A stretch of 64,000 bases of DNA, taken from assembly GCA_024279135.1 (NCBI GenBank), contig JAJRRU010000031.1:1-64000 (forward strand), read 5' to 3'. Positions 49,773 through 57,742 of this stretch are shown here, piece after piece. A model generated the notes under the pieces. That model was given only the letters and a program-made list of their open reading frames with translations, had not been told where the DNA came from and did no database searches. How positions within the stretch are numbered: position 1 is the first letter of the stretch; every line of letters begins with the position of its first letter. The position numbers were made by a program, and so were the translations under genes. This DNA is from Alphaproteobacteria bacterium. Its GTDB lineage: Bacteria > Pseudomonadota > Alphaproteobacteria > Rhodospirillales > Casp-alpha2.

Positions 49773-52129
49773 TTGTTCCCCCACTGATTTTTCAGGTTTT
49801 CAAGATGTTGATTGGCGTCCACACCGGCGCGGTAAAACCGTAAGGCATCCCCGAATGGTGTAAGATCAACGTCGATGATGGCACTCTCATCGAGGCCCGC
49901 CGCAGCATCACGCTTGATAACAAGTGCCTGGCGAACATCAGCCATGCCGGTGCCACAAGTGATAAAAGAAATCTGTTCTTCGTTGAGATTGAACGGCTCA
50001 AGACTCGGTATGCTAACCTGGCTGTTTGGCAAAAATATAAGCGTTGCGGTGTTCTCTAAAAACGCCTCGGCAGCACCGGAACGGTGCAGAGCTGCCGGGT
50101 CCTGGAACGCCAGGCCAACCGATCCGTTCAGCTTGCGGTATTCGCGGAACATTTCTATAGCCAGAGACTTGAAACTATCGTTCTGTAGCAGCTTTGCGGC
50201 CTCATCAATGAAGATACAAAAACCCCGTGAATTATTTGCCGCCGATTTCGATATGGCTTCGGCAATATGTGCCACCACCGGCGGGCCGAGAACCGGATCG
50301 TCCAGGGCTTCATTCATGTTAATACCCACCATGTGAGCCGTAGAGAGGAATCCGGCCAGACTGTCATGGGCTGCATTGAAGACGTGGGCGTTACGCCCTA
50401 CCCTTCCCTTGCCGTCAACGACCCAACGGGCAAAAGCCCTGCGAAGCGGGGTTCGTTTGGCAAATGACATTTCAAATATCTGGTTGAGGGTTCGTTCAGG
50501 TGTATCCAGCTTGAAAGCCATTTCTACAGCATGATTGAAAACCTGATCATCATCCTCATGTGGGGTGGAGTCTGCGGACATAGCCCGCAGGATCATATCA
50601 ATACGGTGACGGTTTTTGGGTGTGTCTTCGCCTACATCGAGCGGGTTAAGTTGCAGATCATCATAGCCTTGATAAATACCACCCATGGCTTCCACCATGA
50701 ACCTTGCCCCTTCCTTGGAATCAAATATATAACTTCTGACGTTATCAAACTTGGCAAGCCCGCCTAGCAAGTGCATGAGTAAGGTTGATTTACCGCCACC
50801 CGAAGGGGCAAACACCAGATAATTACCGATGGATTGAGGACGGCCTGAAACATGGAACTGGAAGGCATAGGCTTGACCACTTGGGGTATTGAAAAACCGG
50901 GTTGGCCTATCCCCAAAGGGGCTTTTCATCATGCCGCCTGGGGAGCTGGAAAAGGTCCAGAGAGCGGCAATATTATCGTTACGCAGGGTCAGAGGGCGCA
51001 ACAGCCCACTGGCCCCGTTTATCTTGTTTACGCCCGTGGGAAGCCGATTAAACCAGCAAATAGGTGCGCCGGTGGTTTCTACGCTATAAGAAATCCTGAG
51101 CCTACCCAGAATGTCGCTTATTCTGGTAACGATTTCCTTGAGTTCAACCTCGTCTTCACTTCGAGCAATAATTTGAAGTTGTGTGTGAAATAGTGTTGTT
51201 TCGCCTTCTGATAATAACTGGATAGTGGCGTCACACTCATTGGCTAAAGTTGCATTACCAATAAAGCCTTTCCGTTGCTCATTTGATTTTCGTTTGAGCA
51301 GACCAATACTAAGCTCGGTATCCCAGGGAACACAGATTTGAGAGATTTCAAGGTCCCCGGGCAGGGCCATAAGATCAACAAGAATTTTACCATTTACAAC
51401 TTCCGGCCATGCGCGGATAGCTATGACCTTGTGCAGTTTTTTTGTGGGCGTAAAAGTCTCGATTATGCCGTTCTTATGAATATGCAAATCACTGGCCGGG
51501 ATATTGCCTGAAATGTTTTCAGATACAGCCAGAAGGTCGTCACGCAGATCGCCGCACACGAGGAAGTTCATAAACCCGGTGAGCGGGCAGGGTTGATCTT
51601 GCTTAATTGGTTTTTCCAACAATTGAGGTGCGTATTCCCCGGCCATGGCTATCAGCTTCTTGGACGATTCAACAAGTGGCATGACCGATGAGCTGGAAAT
51701 CAGCACATACCAGTCAATATAATAACTTGATTGAAATTGTTCCCGTTCCGCATCGCCAATTTCTTGCAAGGCCTGGGACGGCCAGGTGGCGTTAAAGCTT
51801 ATGTCCCGGTTGCGCTTTATGCCAAACAAACGGATCGCACAGCCCAGCATTCCCATACCATGCAGTAACTCAGATCGGACCTTGAGCATGGAATCTTGTT
51901 GTACCTGGACCTTGGCATCATAACTGACACCATCCAGTTTAAAGACACGGAACATCACGCCGGATTTAAGCGATACCGTACTACCGTCAGGCTCGATGCA
52001 ATCCAGATCAAGCTCTTCGGCAAGCCAATCATGTTCAATAGTGCCTAACATCCAGTTTCGGGCAACGGGATTAATCAAGGCACCCGCCGCCACCGCACTT
52101 AGTCCGGTTATGAGTAGGTCACTCCACAT
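49754..52129 (-). CDS. virB4: T4SS ATPase VirB4
   Basis: 791 aa. Begins with a short hydrophobic segment (LLITGLSAVAAGALINPVAR). Walker A LVFAPSGGGKSTLLMHLL; SYIFDSKEGARFMVEAMGG; Walker B region GFCIFIDEAAKLLQNDSFK; VGLAFQDPAALHRSGAAEAF. Inner-membrane ATPase energising pilus assembly. Shares one base with the virB3 stop. Full length. Confidence 0.93.
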   Translation of the reverse strand: MWSDLLITGLSAVAAGALINPVARNWMLGTIEHDWLAEELDLDCIEPDGSTVSLKSGVMFRVFKLDGVSYDAKVQVQQDSMLKVRSELLHGMGMLGCAIRLFGIKRNRDISFNATWPSQALQEIGDAEREQFQSSYYIDWYVLISSSSVMPLVESSKKLIAMAGEYAPQLLEKPIKQDQPCPLTGFMNFLVCGDLRDDLLAVSENISGNIPASDLHIHKNGIIETFTPTKKLHKVIAIRAWPEVVNGKILVDLMALPGDLEISQICVPWDTELSIGLLKRKSNEQRKGFIGNATLANECDATIQLLSEGETTLFHTQLQIIARSEDEVELKEIVTRISDILGRLRISYSVETTGAPICWFNRLPTGVNKINGASGLLRPLTLRNDNIAALWTFSSSPGGMMKSPFGDRPTRFFNTPSGQAYAFQFHVSGRPQSIGNYLVFAPSGGGKSTLLMHLLGGLAKFDNVRSYIFDSKEGARFMVEAMGGIYQGYDDLQLNPLDVGEDTPKNRHRIDMILRAMSADSTPHEDDDQVFNHAVEMAFKLDTPERTLNQIFEMSFAKRTPLRRAFARWVVDGKGRVGRNAHVFNAAHDSLAGFLSTAHMVGINMNEALDDPVLGPPVVAHIAEAISKSAANNSRGFCIFIDEAAKLLQNDSFKSLAIEMFREYRKLNGSVGLAFQDPAALHRSGAAEAFLENTATLIFLPNSQVSIPSLEPFNLNEEQISFITCGTGMADVRQALVIKRDAAAGLDESAIIDVDLTPFGDALRFYRAGVDANQHLENLKNQWGNKWQDHL

Positions 52130-52443
52130 TACTGGCGGTCTCCTTCTGAGGGTGGCAAGCCGGCAATCAAATGACGGACCTTGCGACCCCGCCAGAATTT
52201 AGACGGCACCAGAAGGGTGTAGACAAAGTGATGGTCCTGTCGGGTTTTGCGATAGGAAACCATGAGCAGATATACCAGGAGAATGACGGAAATCGGAATT
52301 GCCAGAAACACTTGCTTTATGGAAACCAACACAGCAAAAGACACGCTCACGACAGCAGTTGACATCATGAGCAACATTGGCGGTATGCCAAATAAGGTCA
52401 TTGGTTTATGAAGACCGGTGTAGATGTAACTCTCTGCTTTCAT
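52129..52443 (-). CDS. virB3: T4SS protein VirB3
   Basis: 104 aa from MKAESYIYTGLHKPMTLFGI. Two membrane helices (MLLMMSTAVVSVSFAVLVSI, VFLAIPISVILLVYLLMV), then a conserved HHFVYTLLVPSKFWRGRKV tail. Inner-membrane partner of VirB4, whose gene follows directly. Confidence 0.9.
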   Translation of the reverse strand: MKAESYIYTGLHKPMTLFGIPPMLLMMSTAVVSVSFAVLVSIKQVFLAIPISVILLVYLLMVSYRKTRQDHHFVYTLLVPSKFWRGRKVRHLIAGLPPSEGDRQ

Positions 52444-52457
52444 GGGAGCCACCAGAT

Positions 52458-52772
52458 CTAGCTTGTAGCTTCAAGCAGCAGAGCGATACTTTCTGGCCCT
52501 GCTATGATCAACAGACCGCCAAAGATAATCATGCCGAGTCTTTTGAAATTTGGCTCACCGGAAAAGGTGATATAGATACCAACACCAATCACGGCCAGAC
52601 CAATGACAATCGCACCGATCTGCACCAGGCCGGAGCGCAGGGCTTCAATCAGGCCTGTGGCTGGTTTGACCCATTCAGAATTTTGAGCATGTGCAACTTC
52701 CGGCATAAGAAGTACCACAGCGAAGAGGCTCAAAGTTGTTAAGACAGATAAATTTATTGATTTAACAATCAT
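52458..52772 (-). CDS. virB2: major pilin VirB2 (copy a)
   Basis: 104 aa from ATG 52772. A signal region ending LLMPEVAHAQ, then VirB2 core: two hydrophobic helices (IGAIVIGLAVIGVGIYITF and LGMIIFGGLLIIAGPESIAL) around FSGEPNFKRL. The canonical copy. It lies 10 bp after copy b. Confidence 0.88.
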   Translation of the reverse strand: MIVKSINLSVLTTLSLFAVVLLMPEVAHAQNSEWVKPATGLIEALRSGLVQIGAIVIGLAVIGVGIYITFSGEPNFKRLGMIIFGGLLIIAGPESIALLLEATS

Positions 52773-52782
52773 GTGAGGGTTC

Positions 52783-53118
52783 CTATTTGAGAATGATAAA
52801 AGCGAGAATGGGGATGCAGATAAGAGCTGCAAACATACTGATTGCAGACAAAGTTCTGACAGGGCCGTGGTGCCGAGCAAGCCGTAATAAATTGGGTTCC
52901 CCAGAAATAATGATGCAAATACCAGCTCCAATTATGAAAAATCCGATGATAATCGCACCAATCTGGTCCATGTTGGAGCGCAAGACTTCAATGAGGCTAG
53001 TCTCTGCGTTGACCCATTCAGCATTATTTTGAGCCAGAGCAACTTCCGGCATAAGAAGTACCGCAGCAAAGATGCTCTGGATTACGACGACAGGCGGGGT
53101 TAGAAATTTAGGCATCAT
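52783..53118 (-). CDS. chimeric VirB2-like pilin (copy b)
   Basis: 111 aa. The N-terminal ~75 residues match VirB2 copy a (LLMPEVALAQNNAEWV, then IGAIIIGFFIIGAGICIIIS, GEPNLLRL). The tail (VRTLSAISMFAALICIPILA-FIILK) instead matches the C-terminal anchor of the gene just upstream (ARILSAINIVAGLICIPVLV-FLFLK). At the DNA level 52783-52860 resembles 53129-53210 at a 346-bp offset. This is the expected product of a tandem duplication across the two genes. Whether it is assembled into the pilus is unknown. Confidence 0.8.
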   Translation of the reverse strand: MMPKFLTPPVVVIQSIFAAVLLMPEVALAQNNAEWVNAETSLIEVLRSNMDQIGAIIIGFFIIGAGICIIISGEPNLLRLARHHGPVRTLSAISMFAALICIPILAFIILK

Positions 53119-53128
53119 GAGACAGTTC

Positions 53129-53545
53129 CTATTTGAGGAAGAGAAAAACGAGAACGGGAATGCAGATAAGACCTGCAACAATATTGATTGCAGACAAAAT
53201 TCTGGCGCGGGTGTATTGCCGAATGAACTCCTGTTCAATCCTGTCTGCCAAACGTACCTGGTTCTCAAGGTGATCAGAGAGAGCCTTTTCCGTGAGGCCC
53301 GATATTGCCGATCCGATCACGGTGGTGATAGCCTGGTTATGACGGGTGAGCATGGCCTCATAATCACCCATAAAACCTTCGTGCAGCGTGACCATCATCA
53401 ATAACGGATCATCCGCATCCAGGCCGCTACTGTGACGCTCCATTATCAGCTTGCGGGCAGCTTCAATACTGAAGATGGCGGGAAAGGATGGATTGCCATC
53501 TTCACCCTTTACCTCTCCAGTTTCAGGATCGTATTTATCAACCAT
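53129..53545 (-). CDS. TraM-like tail-anchored conjugation protein
   Basis: 138 aa. A soluble N-terminal part (YDPETGEVKGEDG, LDADDPLLMMVTLHEGFMGD, YEAMLTRHNQAI), a helix, and a C-terminal membrane anchor (ILSAINIVAGLICIPVLVFL). Position after a TraL-like ATPase and TraK-like protein matches the traK-traL-traM order of IncP Tra1. The family call rests mainly on order and shape. Confidence 0.65.
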   Translation of the reverse strand: MVDKYDPETGEVKGEDGNPSFPAIFSIEAARKLIMERHSSGLDADDPLLMMVTLHEGFMGDYEAMLTRHNQAITTVIGSAISGLTEKALSDHLENQVRLADRIEQEFIRQYTRARILSAINIVAGLICIPVLVFLFLK

Positions 53546-53557
53546 GACAAATACGCC

Positions 53558-54283
53558 TTAAAGATTTGCGGCTGTAATTTGGGAGTTTATATCTCGCCAG
53601 ATCATGGCAAGGCGCTGGCGAGCCATGATGGACAGGCTCTCATTACTGGCCGCTTCTGCAAATGTTGATTTATCGCGTAGCACCTGGTCGAGGTCAGCAC
53701 CGAAAGTTTCTTTTCTTCGTGCAGATATACGGATGAGGGAACGAATGCTTTCTGAGTTCTTCTTGAACAGTTCGGATTGCTCGAAGCTCTTGCCATTGCG
53801 TTCTGTCTTGCCGAAAAACTCATTCAACCAAACAACAGAAGGAGTATTTTTAAAACTTTTGAGAAGGTTGTTAAGCCCAACGAGTGTATCTCCCATGGCC
53901 TGACCACCGGTCAGAACCGAATGCAAGATTAATTCAACACCGGCTTCTTTGAAGAATGAAACGGCATCGTTTTCTAACATCCATGAGCAGAGCGGCACAA
54001 AAGTAGAGGCTCCACTGTCCACAATAAATATGCTGTCGTCTTCCGCGTTCATGACCAGTTCGACCAACTGATCAAATGCTCGCGGGTCAAGATCGTCGCC
54101 AACCATTAATTCAAGCCGTGTAACAGGGAGAGCTTTATAACTGGCAAAGGTGGCATTAACCGGATCGGTGTCAATGCAGATAGGCGTGATCCCCTTAGCC
54201 TGATAATGTTGTGCCAGAAATGAAGCGACCAGGCTTTTACCTACGCCGCCTTTGCCTTGAAGAATCATGTGCAGTTGTTTCAT
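53558..54283 (-). CDS. traL: TraL-like ParA/MinD-type ATPase
   Basis: 241 aa. Deviant Walker A at the N-terminus (LQGKGGVGKSLVASFLAQHY), switch-like ICIDTDPVNATFASYKAL, and SIFIVDSGASTFVPL in the Walker B position. The fold is ParA/MinD, but the gene sits in a transfer unit next to traK and traM, as in IncP plasmids, where TraL is needed for transfer. It is not paired with a parB, so partition is less likely. Confidence 0.82.
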   Translation of the reverse strand: MKQLHMILQGKGGVGKSLVASFLAQHYQAKGITPICIDTDPVNATFASYKALPVTRLELMVGDDLDPRAFDQLVELVMNAEDDSIFIVDSGASTFVPLCSWMLENDAVSFFKEAGVELILHSVLTGGQAMGDTLVGLNNLLKSFKNTPSVVWLNEFFGKTERNGKSFEQSELFKKNSESIRSLIRISARRKETFGADLDQVLRDKSTFAEAASNESLSIMARQRLAMIWRDINSQITAANL

Positions 54284-54328
54284 AGTATTGCTTTCCTTGT
54301 TGTCTAAAATTGTGAGTGCAAGATTCAG

Positions 54329-54688
54329 TTACGAGTCATCACCCCAGATTTCGGAAATTGTTTCTTCCGTTGCCTCAGGTGAATGGTTGAAGTGTGAGGG
54401 GGGGCTATCTGTGCTTGGTCGTAATGGTTTGGGTGCCGGTGTGCTTGCTCCCAATATTCCATTAACTAGGCGCGAGGGCGTTGGCCGGTTCGTTATGTCA
54501 GGTAAATGGTGTTCGGCCTTGATAATGGCCGAGGCGTGTCGCTTGAATGTGCTTTTGCCGGTTGTCAGACGCGTAGAAAAGGAATGAAATATTTCTTCAA
54601 GGTTTTGCCCCTGTAGATGCAGAGTCAAAATCTCACTTTTGAGCGCGTAAACTACTACCTTTGCTTTGCCCCACGATGCTCGTGTCAT
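54329..54688 (-). CDS. TraK-like oriT-binding protein
   Basis: 119 aa. An N-terminal helical DNA-binding-like part (WGKAKVVVYALKSEILTLHL, TTGKSTFKRHASAIIK) and a disordered Pro/Ser C-terminus (RPSTDSPPSHFNHSPEATEE). It is first gene of the leftward transfer unit, before traL and traM; IncP TraK binds and bends DNA beside oriT. If the analogy holds, oriT lies in 54690-54800. I do not recognise a nick site there. Confidence 0.6.
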   Translation of the reverse strand: MTRASWGKAKVVVYALKSEILTLHLQGQNLEEIFHSFSTRLTTGKSTFKRHASAIIKAEHHLPDITNRPTPSRLVNGILGASTPAPKPLRPSTDSPPSHFNHSPEATEETISEIWGDDS

Positions 54689-54800
54689 TCGGCCAACCTT
54701 TGTTAGTTGACAGAACCGAGAACTTTGTGGTTATTTTGTTAAGGATTTCCAAGTAGATTCGCTTGGGTATCCATTAAGGAAGCACTTTAACCAAATCGCG

Positions 54801-54812
54801 CCCCCGCAACCA
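54801..54812 (+). other. attachment-like core, initiator tRNA 3' end (copy C)
   Basis: A third exact CCCCCGCAACCA. Nine bases downstream starts a Rho-independent terminator, as would follow a genuine tRNA gene. The upstream DNA (54690-54800) is not tRNA. Read as the right junction of the integrated plasmid with the original sequence downstream of tRNA-fMet. Confidence 0.6.
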
Positions 54813-54821
54813 AACTTTTAG

Positions 54822-54849
54822 CCGCTATCCCAATTGATTAGCGGTTTTT
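54822..54849 (+). terminator. Rho-independent terminator
   Basis: CCGCTA (54822-54827) pairs with TAGCGG (54839-54844), 11-nt loop, then TTTTT. It lies directly behind the tRNA-end core and has no plus-strand gene to serve, which fits a relic of the tRNA transcription unit. Confidence 0.7.
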
Positions 54850-55046
54850 CTGTGTCTGAAATTCAGCTTGAGATCATTGAGATCATTGGGGTCAGTGTGA
54901 ATCGATAATGGTTTATTACGCTGAGAGCGAATCATGGTGGCACGTAACAAGTGCATGTCACCATAATTCTTACGTTCCACAATGACCGCTACAGGTCTCA
55001 AGCAGGCATAAATACACGGTCCCAATGACGTACGCTTTGCCTCCAT
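54825..55046 (-). CDS. small hypothetical protein
   Basis: 73 aa, basic (MEAKRTSLGPCIYACLRPVA, then RATMIRSQRNKPLSIHTDPN), no recognised family. Its 3' end overlaps the terminator hairpin, which weakens the case for a real gene. It may be a fragment of an element-encoded protein. 55047-55219 holds the puuB-like upstream region. Confidence 0.35.
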   Translation of the reverse strand: MEAKRTSLGPCIYACLRPVAVIVERKNYGDMHLLRATMIRSQRNKPLSIHTDPNDLNDLKLNFRHRKTANQLG

Positions 55047-55219
55047 ATAGTAGACATTAAGCGCGGAAATGTAGTTTGACGTTGTTTGTGTATTAATTCA
55101 GAATCGCTTTTGTGAATTTACAGGGTCTTCTGAATTCTCTTTACTAATTAATTTGCTCTGCAATAAAGTATCCCTATACTCACGTCACATATTTAACGAA
55201 TTACCGAAGAAGCAGCCCT

Positions 55220-56515
55220 ATGCTAGAAAGCACGTCCTACCCAGAGTCCTGGTACACTGCAACCCGAAATCTGGACATTAATTATCCTGCGTTGGAAGAA
55301 GAAATCACAACGGATGTGTGCATCATCGGTGCCGGATTCTCCGGGTTAGCAACGGCATTGTTTCTAGCGGAACAGGGAACCAATGTCGTCCTGATTGAAG
55401 CAGAAAAAATCGGCTGGGGAGCCTCGGGGCGCAATGGCGGCCAAATCGTTTTCGGTTATGGCCAAAACACCTCAGAGCTTCTTTCAAAAACCATCAGCAT
55501 TGAGGCAGGCGAGAGGGCCTGGCAACTGGGTCTTGATTGCAACACCATCCTGAAAGATGTCATTCATCGTTATGAAATTGATTGTGATCTGAGCTGGGGC
55601 TATTTGCGGCTGGCTATGACGTCCCGTCAGGAACGCCACCTTCATACAATGATGGAAACCTGGAATAAACGTGAGATGCCGGGTAAAACGACCTTTATCG
55701 AGAACCGGGTCTTACCCAATTACATCGGCTCAAGTTCCTATAATGCGGGGGTCTACAGTGACTTTGATGGCCACCTGCACCCCCTCAACCTGGCCCTTGG
55801 TGAAGCCAAGGTTCTCAATGATCTCGGCGTTAGAATTTTTGAAGACACAATGGCGTTGAATATCGAAGATGCCACACAGTCAAAGAAGGCCCGCATTACA
55901 ACACCCCATGGCATTGTGAATGCCGATACGCTGGTACTGTGCGGCAATGCTTATCTGGATAAGGCAGAGCCCCGCATTCGCTGGGGATTGATCCCGGGGT
56001 ATAGCTGCATGATTGCGACGGAGTCGCTTTCCGATGAGACCGCTCACCGCCTGATCCCGCAAAATACAGCCGTTAGCGATATGCGAACCGTGCTCGATTA
56101 CTATCGTTTGTCCCGGGACAAACGTATGCTCTGGGGTGGCCTCGGCCACTGGTCAGGCAATGACACCCCCAATCCCGGACCGCATTTGTATGCCAGAATG
56201 CTCAAGATTTTCCCTGAGTTGGAAGGTGCAAAAATTGACTATACCTGGTCCGGGCGTATAGGCATCAGCTCCAATCTCAACCCTCAGATCGGCAGACTCG
56301 CCCCCAGCACCTATTACGCCCAGGCCTATTCAGGCCACGGTGTGGCCTCGTGCCATCTCTCTGGAAAGATGATCAGCGATGCCATTTTGGTTGGCTCAGA
56401 AGACTTCGAGATGTTTTCCAAATTGCTACCCATCAAGGTGCCGCCTATTAAGTTGGTCCAGCAGGTAGCACGAGCCTGGGGTATGAATTCACGACGCATG
56501 ATGGAGTGGTTTTAA
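55220..56515 (+). CDS. FAD-dependent amine oxidoreductase, PuuB-like
   Basis: 431 aa, DAO family. FAD dinucleotide site DVCIIGAGFSGLATALFLAE (residues 32-51), then IGWGASGRNGGQIVFGYGQ, the GASGRNGG motif typical of PuuB (gamma-glutamylputrescine oxidase) and relatives; C-terminal RIGISSNLNPQIGRLAPSTY and YAQAYSGHGVASCHLSGKMI. Oxidises an amine or amino-acid derivative with O2. No other puu genes are adjacent, so the substrate is uncertain. Full length; its stop is followed at once by IS6 debris. Confidence 0.9.
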   Translation: MLESTSYPESWYTATRNLDINYPALEEEITTDVCIIGAGFSGLATALFLAEQGTNVVLIEAEKIGWGASGRNGGQIVFGYGQNTSELLSKTISIEAGERAWQLGLDCNTILKDVIHRYEIDCDLSWGYLRLAMTSRQERHLHTMMETWNKREMPGKTTFIENRVLPNYIGSSSYNAGVYSDFDGHLHPLNLALGEAKVLNDLGVRIFEDTMALNIEDATQSKKARITTPHGIVNADTLVLCGNAYLDKAEPRIRWGLIPGYSCMIATESLSDETAHRLIPQNTAVSDMRTVLDYYRLSRDKRMLWGGLGHWSGNDTPNPGPHLYARMLKIFPELEGAKIDYTWSGRIGISSNLNPQIGRLAPSTYYAQAYSGHGVASCHLSGKMISDAILVGSEDFEMFSKLLPIKVPPIKLVQQVARAWGMNSRRMMEWF

Positions 56516-56846
56516 TGGTAGATGAGAGATTTCCCATCTGTTGTTTTTCCATCGCCCTATTTCTTGCTTTTTAACGTCGTCAGTTAATTTCGCAGCAGCC
56601 CGATAAGATCGCAGTCTATCTGTAGCAATTGCATGAGGTTGACCATAGCGTTTCAAGTTTTCCTGAGGAAAACCAGAACTGTTTCACGGCCTCCAAGCTT
56701 GCTAATAAAGGCTTCCAGAACCTAACATACATCATCACAGCCAGGCGGATAACCTCAGGTGATGTAATATAGTAGCGAAATGGGTTTTCTTCTGACAGCA
56801 TCCCCGGATGTTTTCTAATAACCTTGTAGACACGCCATGGCGACAC
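56516..56846 (-). pseudogene. IS6-family transposase remnant
   Basis: Read leftward: LSEENPFRYYITSPEVIRLA and VMMYVRF, the start of IS6/IS26-type transposases; then, in another frame near 56640-56530, GQPHAIATDRLRSYRAAAKL and QEIGRWKNNRWEISHL, from the C-terminal half. The catalytic middle is deleted. The relict separates the puuB-like gene from the truncated MurD-like gene and has probably replaced the 3' end of the latter. Confidence 0.85.
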
Positions 56847-57729
56847 GGGGTTCTATGCCAACGGACAGGGCCGCAGTATAGGCGAAGGCAGCCAGTCTTT
56901 TTTGCTCTGCAGTGGCGTATGTCTCTAATGCCCCAAGGTCGGTTACAATGACGGCCTTGTCGTTAATGTCATCGATCAGTTGTGAGTCACGGATATAGAC
57001 ACCGCCAGATACGGAAGAATGCCCCGATACAGGTACAACAACCTGCTCATCCGCTAATTTAAGGCCTTCGTATATATCACGGCTGATGGGGTCATCGACA
57101 GAAATGATCGCGGTTCGTGGTATGGTCTGGCGGTGGAATATTTCTTTCATGCTGCTCAGGGTATGGTCTGTCATGGTGTTTTCTGCACCCAGCCAGACCG
57201 CCGTATCAAAAGTGATTGATACCGTCATGTTCAGTTTCTCTGGCGGCATCAATAAGACGTACTGACCGCCCAGGTCCAGAGGGTGTGTGCCCAGTATCGG
57301 GTGCATTTCGGTCCCACCCAACTCGATGTCTTTACCTGCCACTTCCAGAACCTGGGTTAACATGGAACACAGAAAAGCATCATCGCCGACCCCGGTAATG
57401 CCCATAAAAGTAGCATCCCGCTGTGTTCTCGCCAGAAGCTCCGCATCACTGATGACCTCGCCTCCGGCTTCACGCACACGACCGACAACAGGGTCATGAT
57501 GGGCAATGTCTGGTTCGATAACCAGGCTGACAATTTCACGGATGTCACAGTCATATAAATCAACCAGTGTTATATCTTCTGCCTCGGCCTTGTCGCGGCG
57601 TTTTTTGTCCTGGTCCCAGGCCCAGACTTCCGCGCCACTTAACTGTAAAGCGCGAGCGGTCATTAATCCATGGTCGCCCAATCCCAGAACGCCAATAATA
57701 AACCCCGAAAAGGGAAACAGATCGATCAT
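56815..57729 (-). CDS. MurD-like protein without P-loop, C-terminally truncated
   Basis: 304 aa against ~450 for MurD. The fold can be followed: FIIGVLGLGDHGLMTARALQ, DPVVGRVREAGGEVISDAEL, then GITGVGDDAFL (residues 110-120) where MurD has the ATP-binding GITGTNGKST. Later AENTMTDHTLSSMKEIFHRQ replaces the PDHLDRH and YxxxKxxIF region, and IISVDDPISRDIYEGLKLAD, VVPVSG follow. The P-loop Lys and Ser/Thr are gone, so ligase activity is not expected. The end (MACLQGY) runs into the IS6 relict, removing the C-terminal domain. It follows DUF6352 by 13 bp. Confidence 0.8.
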   Translation of the reverse strand: MIDLFPFSGFIIGVLGLGDHGLMTARALQLSGAEVWAWDQDKKRRDKAEAEDITLVDLYDCDIREIVSLVIEPDIAHHDPVVGRVREAGGEVISDAELLARTQRDATFMGITGVGDDAFLCSMLTQVLEVAGKDIELGGTEMHPILGTHPLDLGGQYVLLMPPEKLNMTVSITFDTAVWLGAENTMTDHTLSSMKEIFHRQTIPRTAIISVDDPISRDIYEGLKLADEQVVVPVSGHSSVSGGVYIRDSQLIDDINDKAVIVTDLGALETYATAEQKRLAAFAYTAALSVGIEPRVAMACLQGY

Positions 57730-57742
57730 ATTCCGGCCTCGA

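Noticed and set aside
53558-54283. Plasmid partition ParA
   Set aside because: No parB or parS-like neighbour; the flanking TraK-like and TraM-like genes point to TraL of a transfer system.
54690-54800. tRNA-fMet body upstream of the third CCCCCGCAACCA
   Set aside because: No cloverleaf pairing can be found in this stretch; only the terminal 12 bases match.
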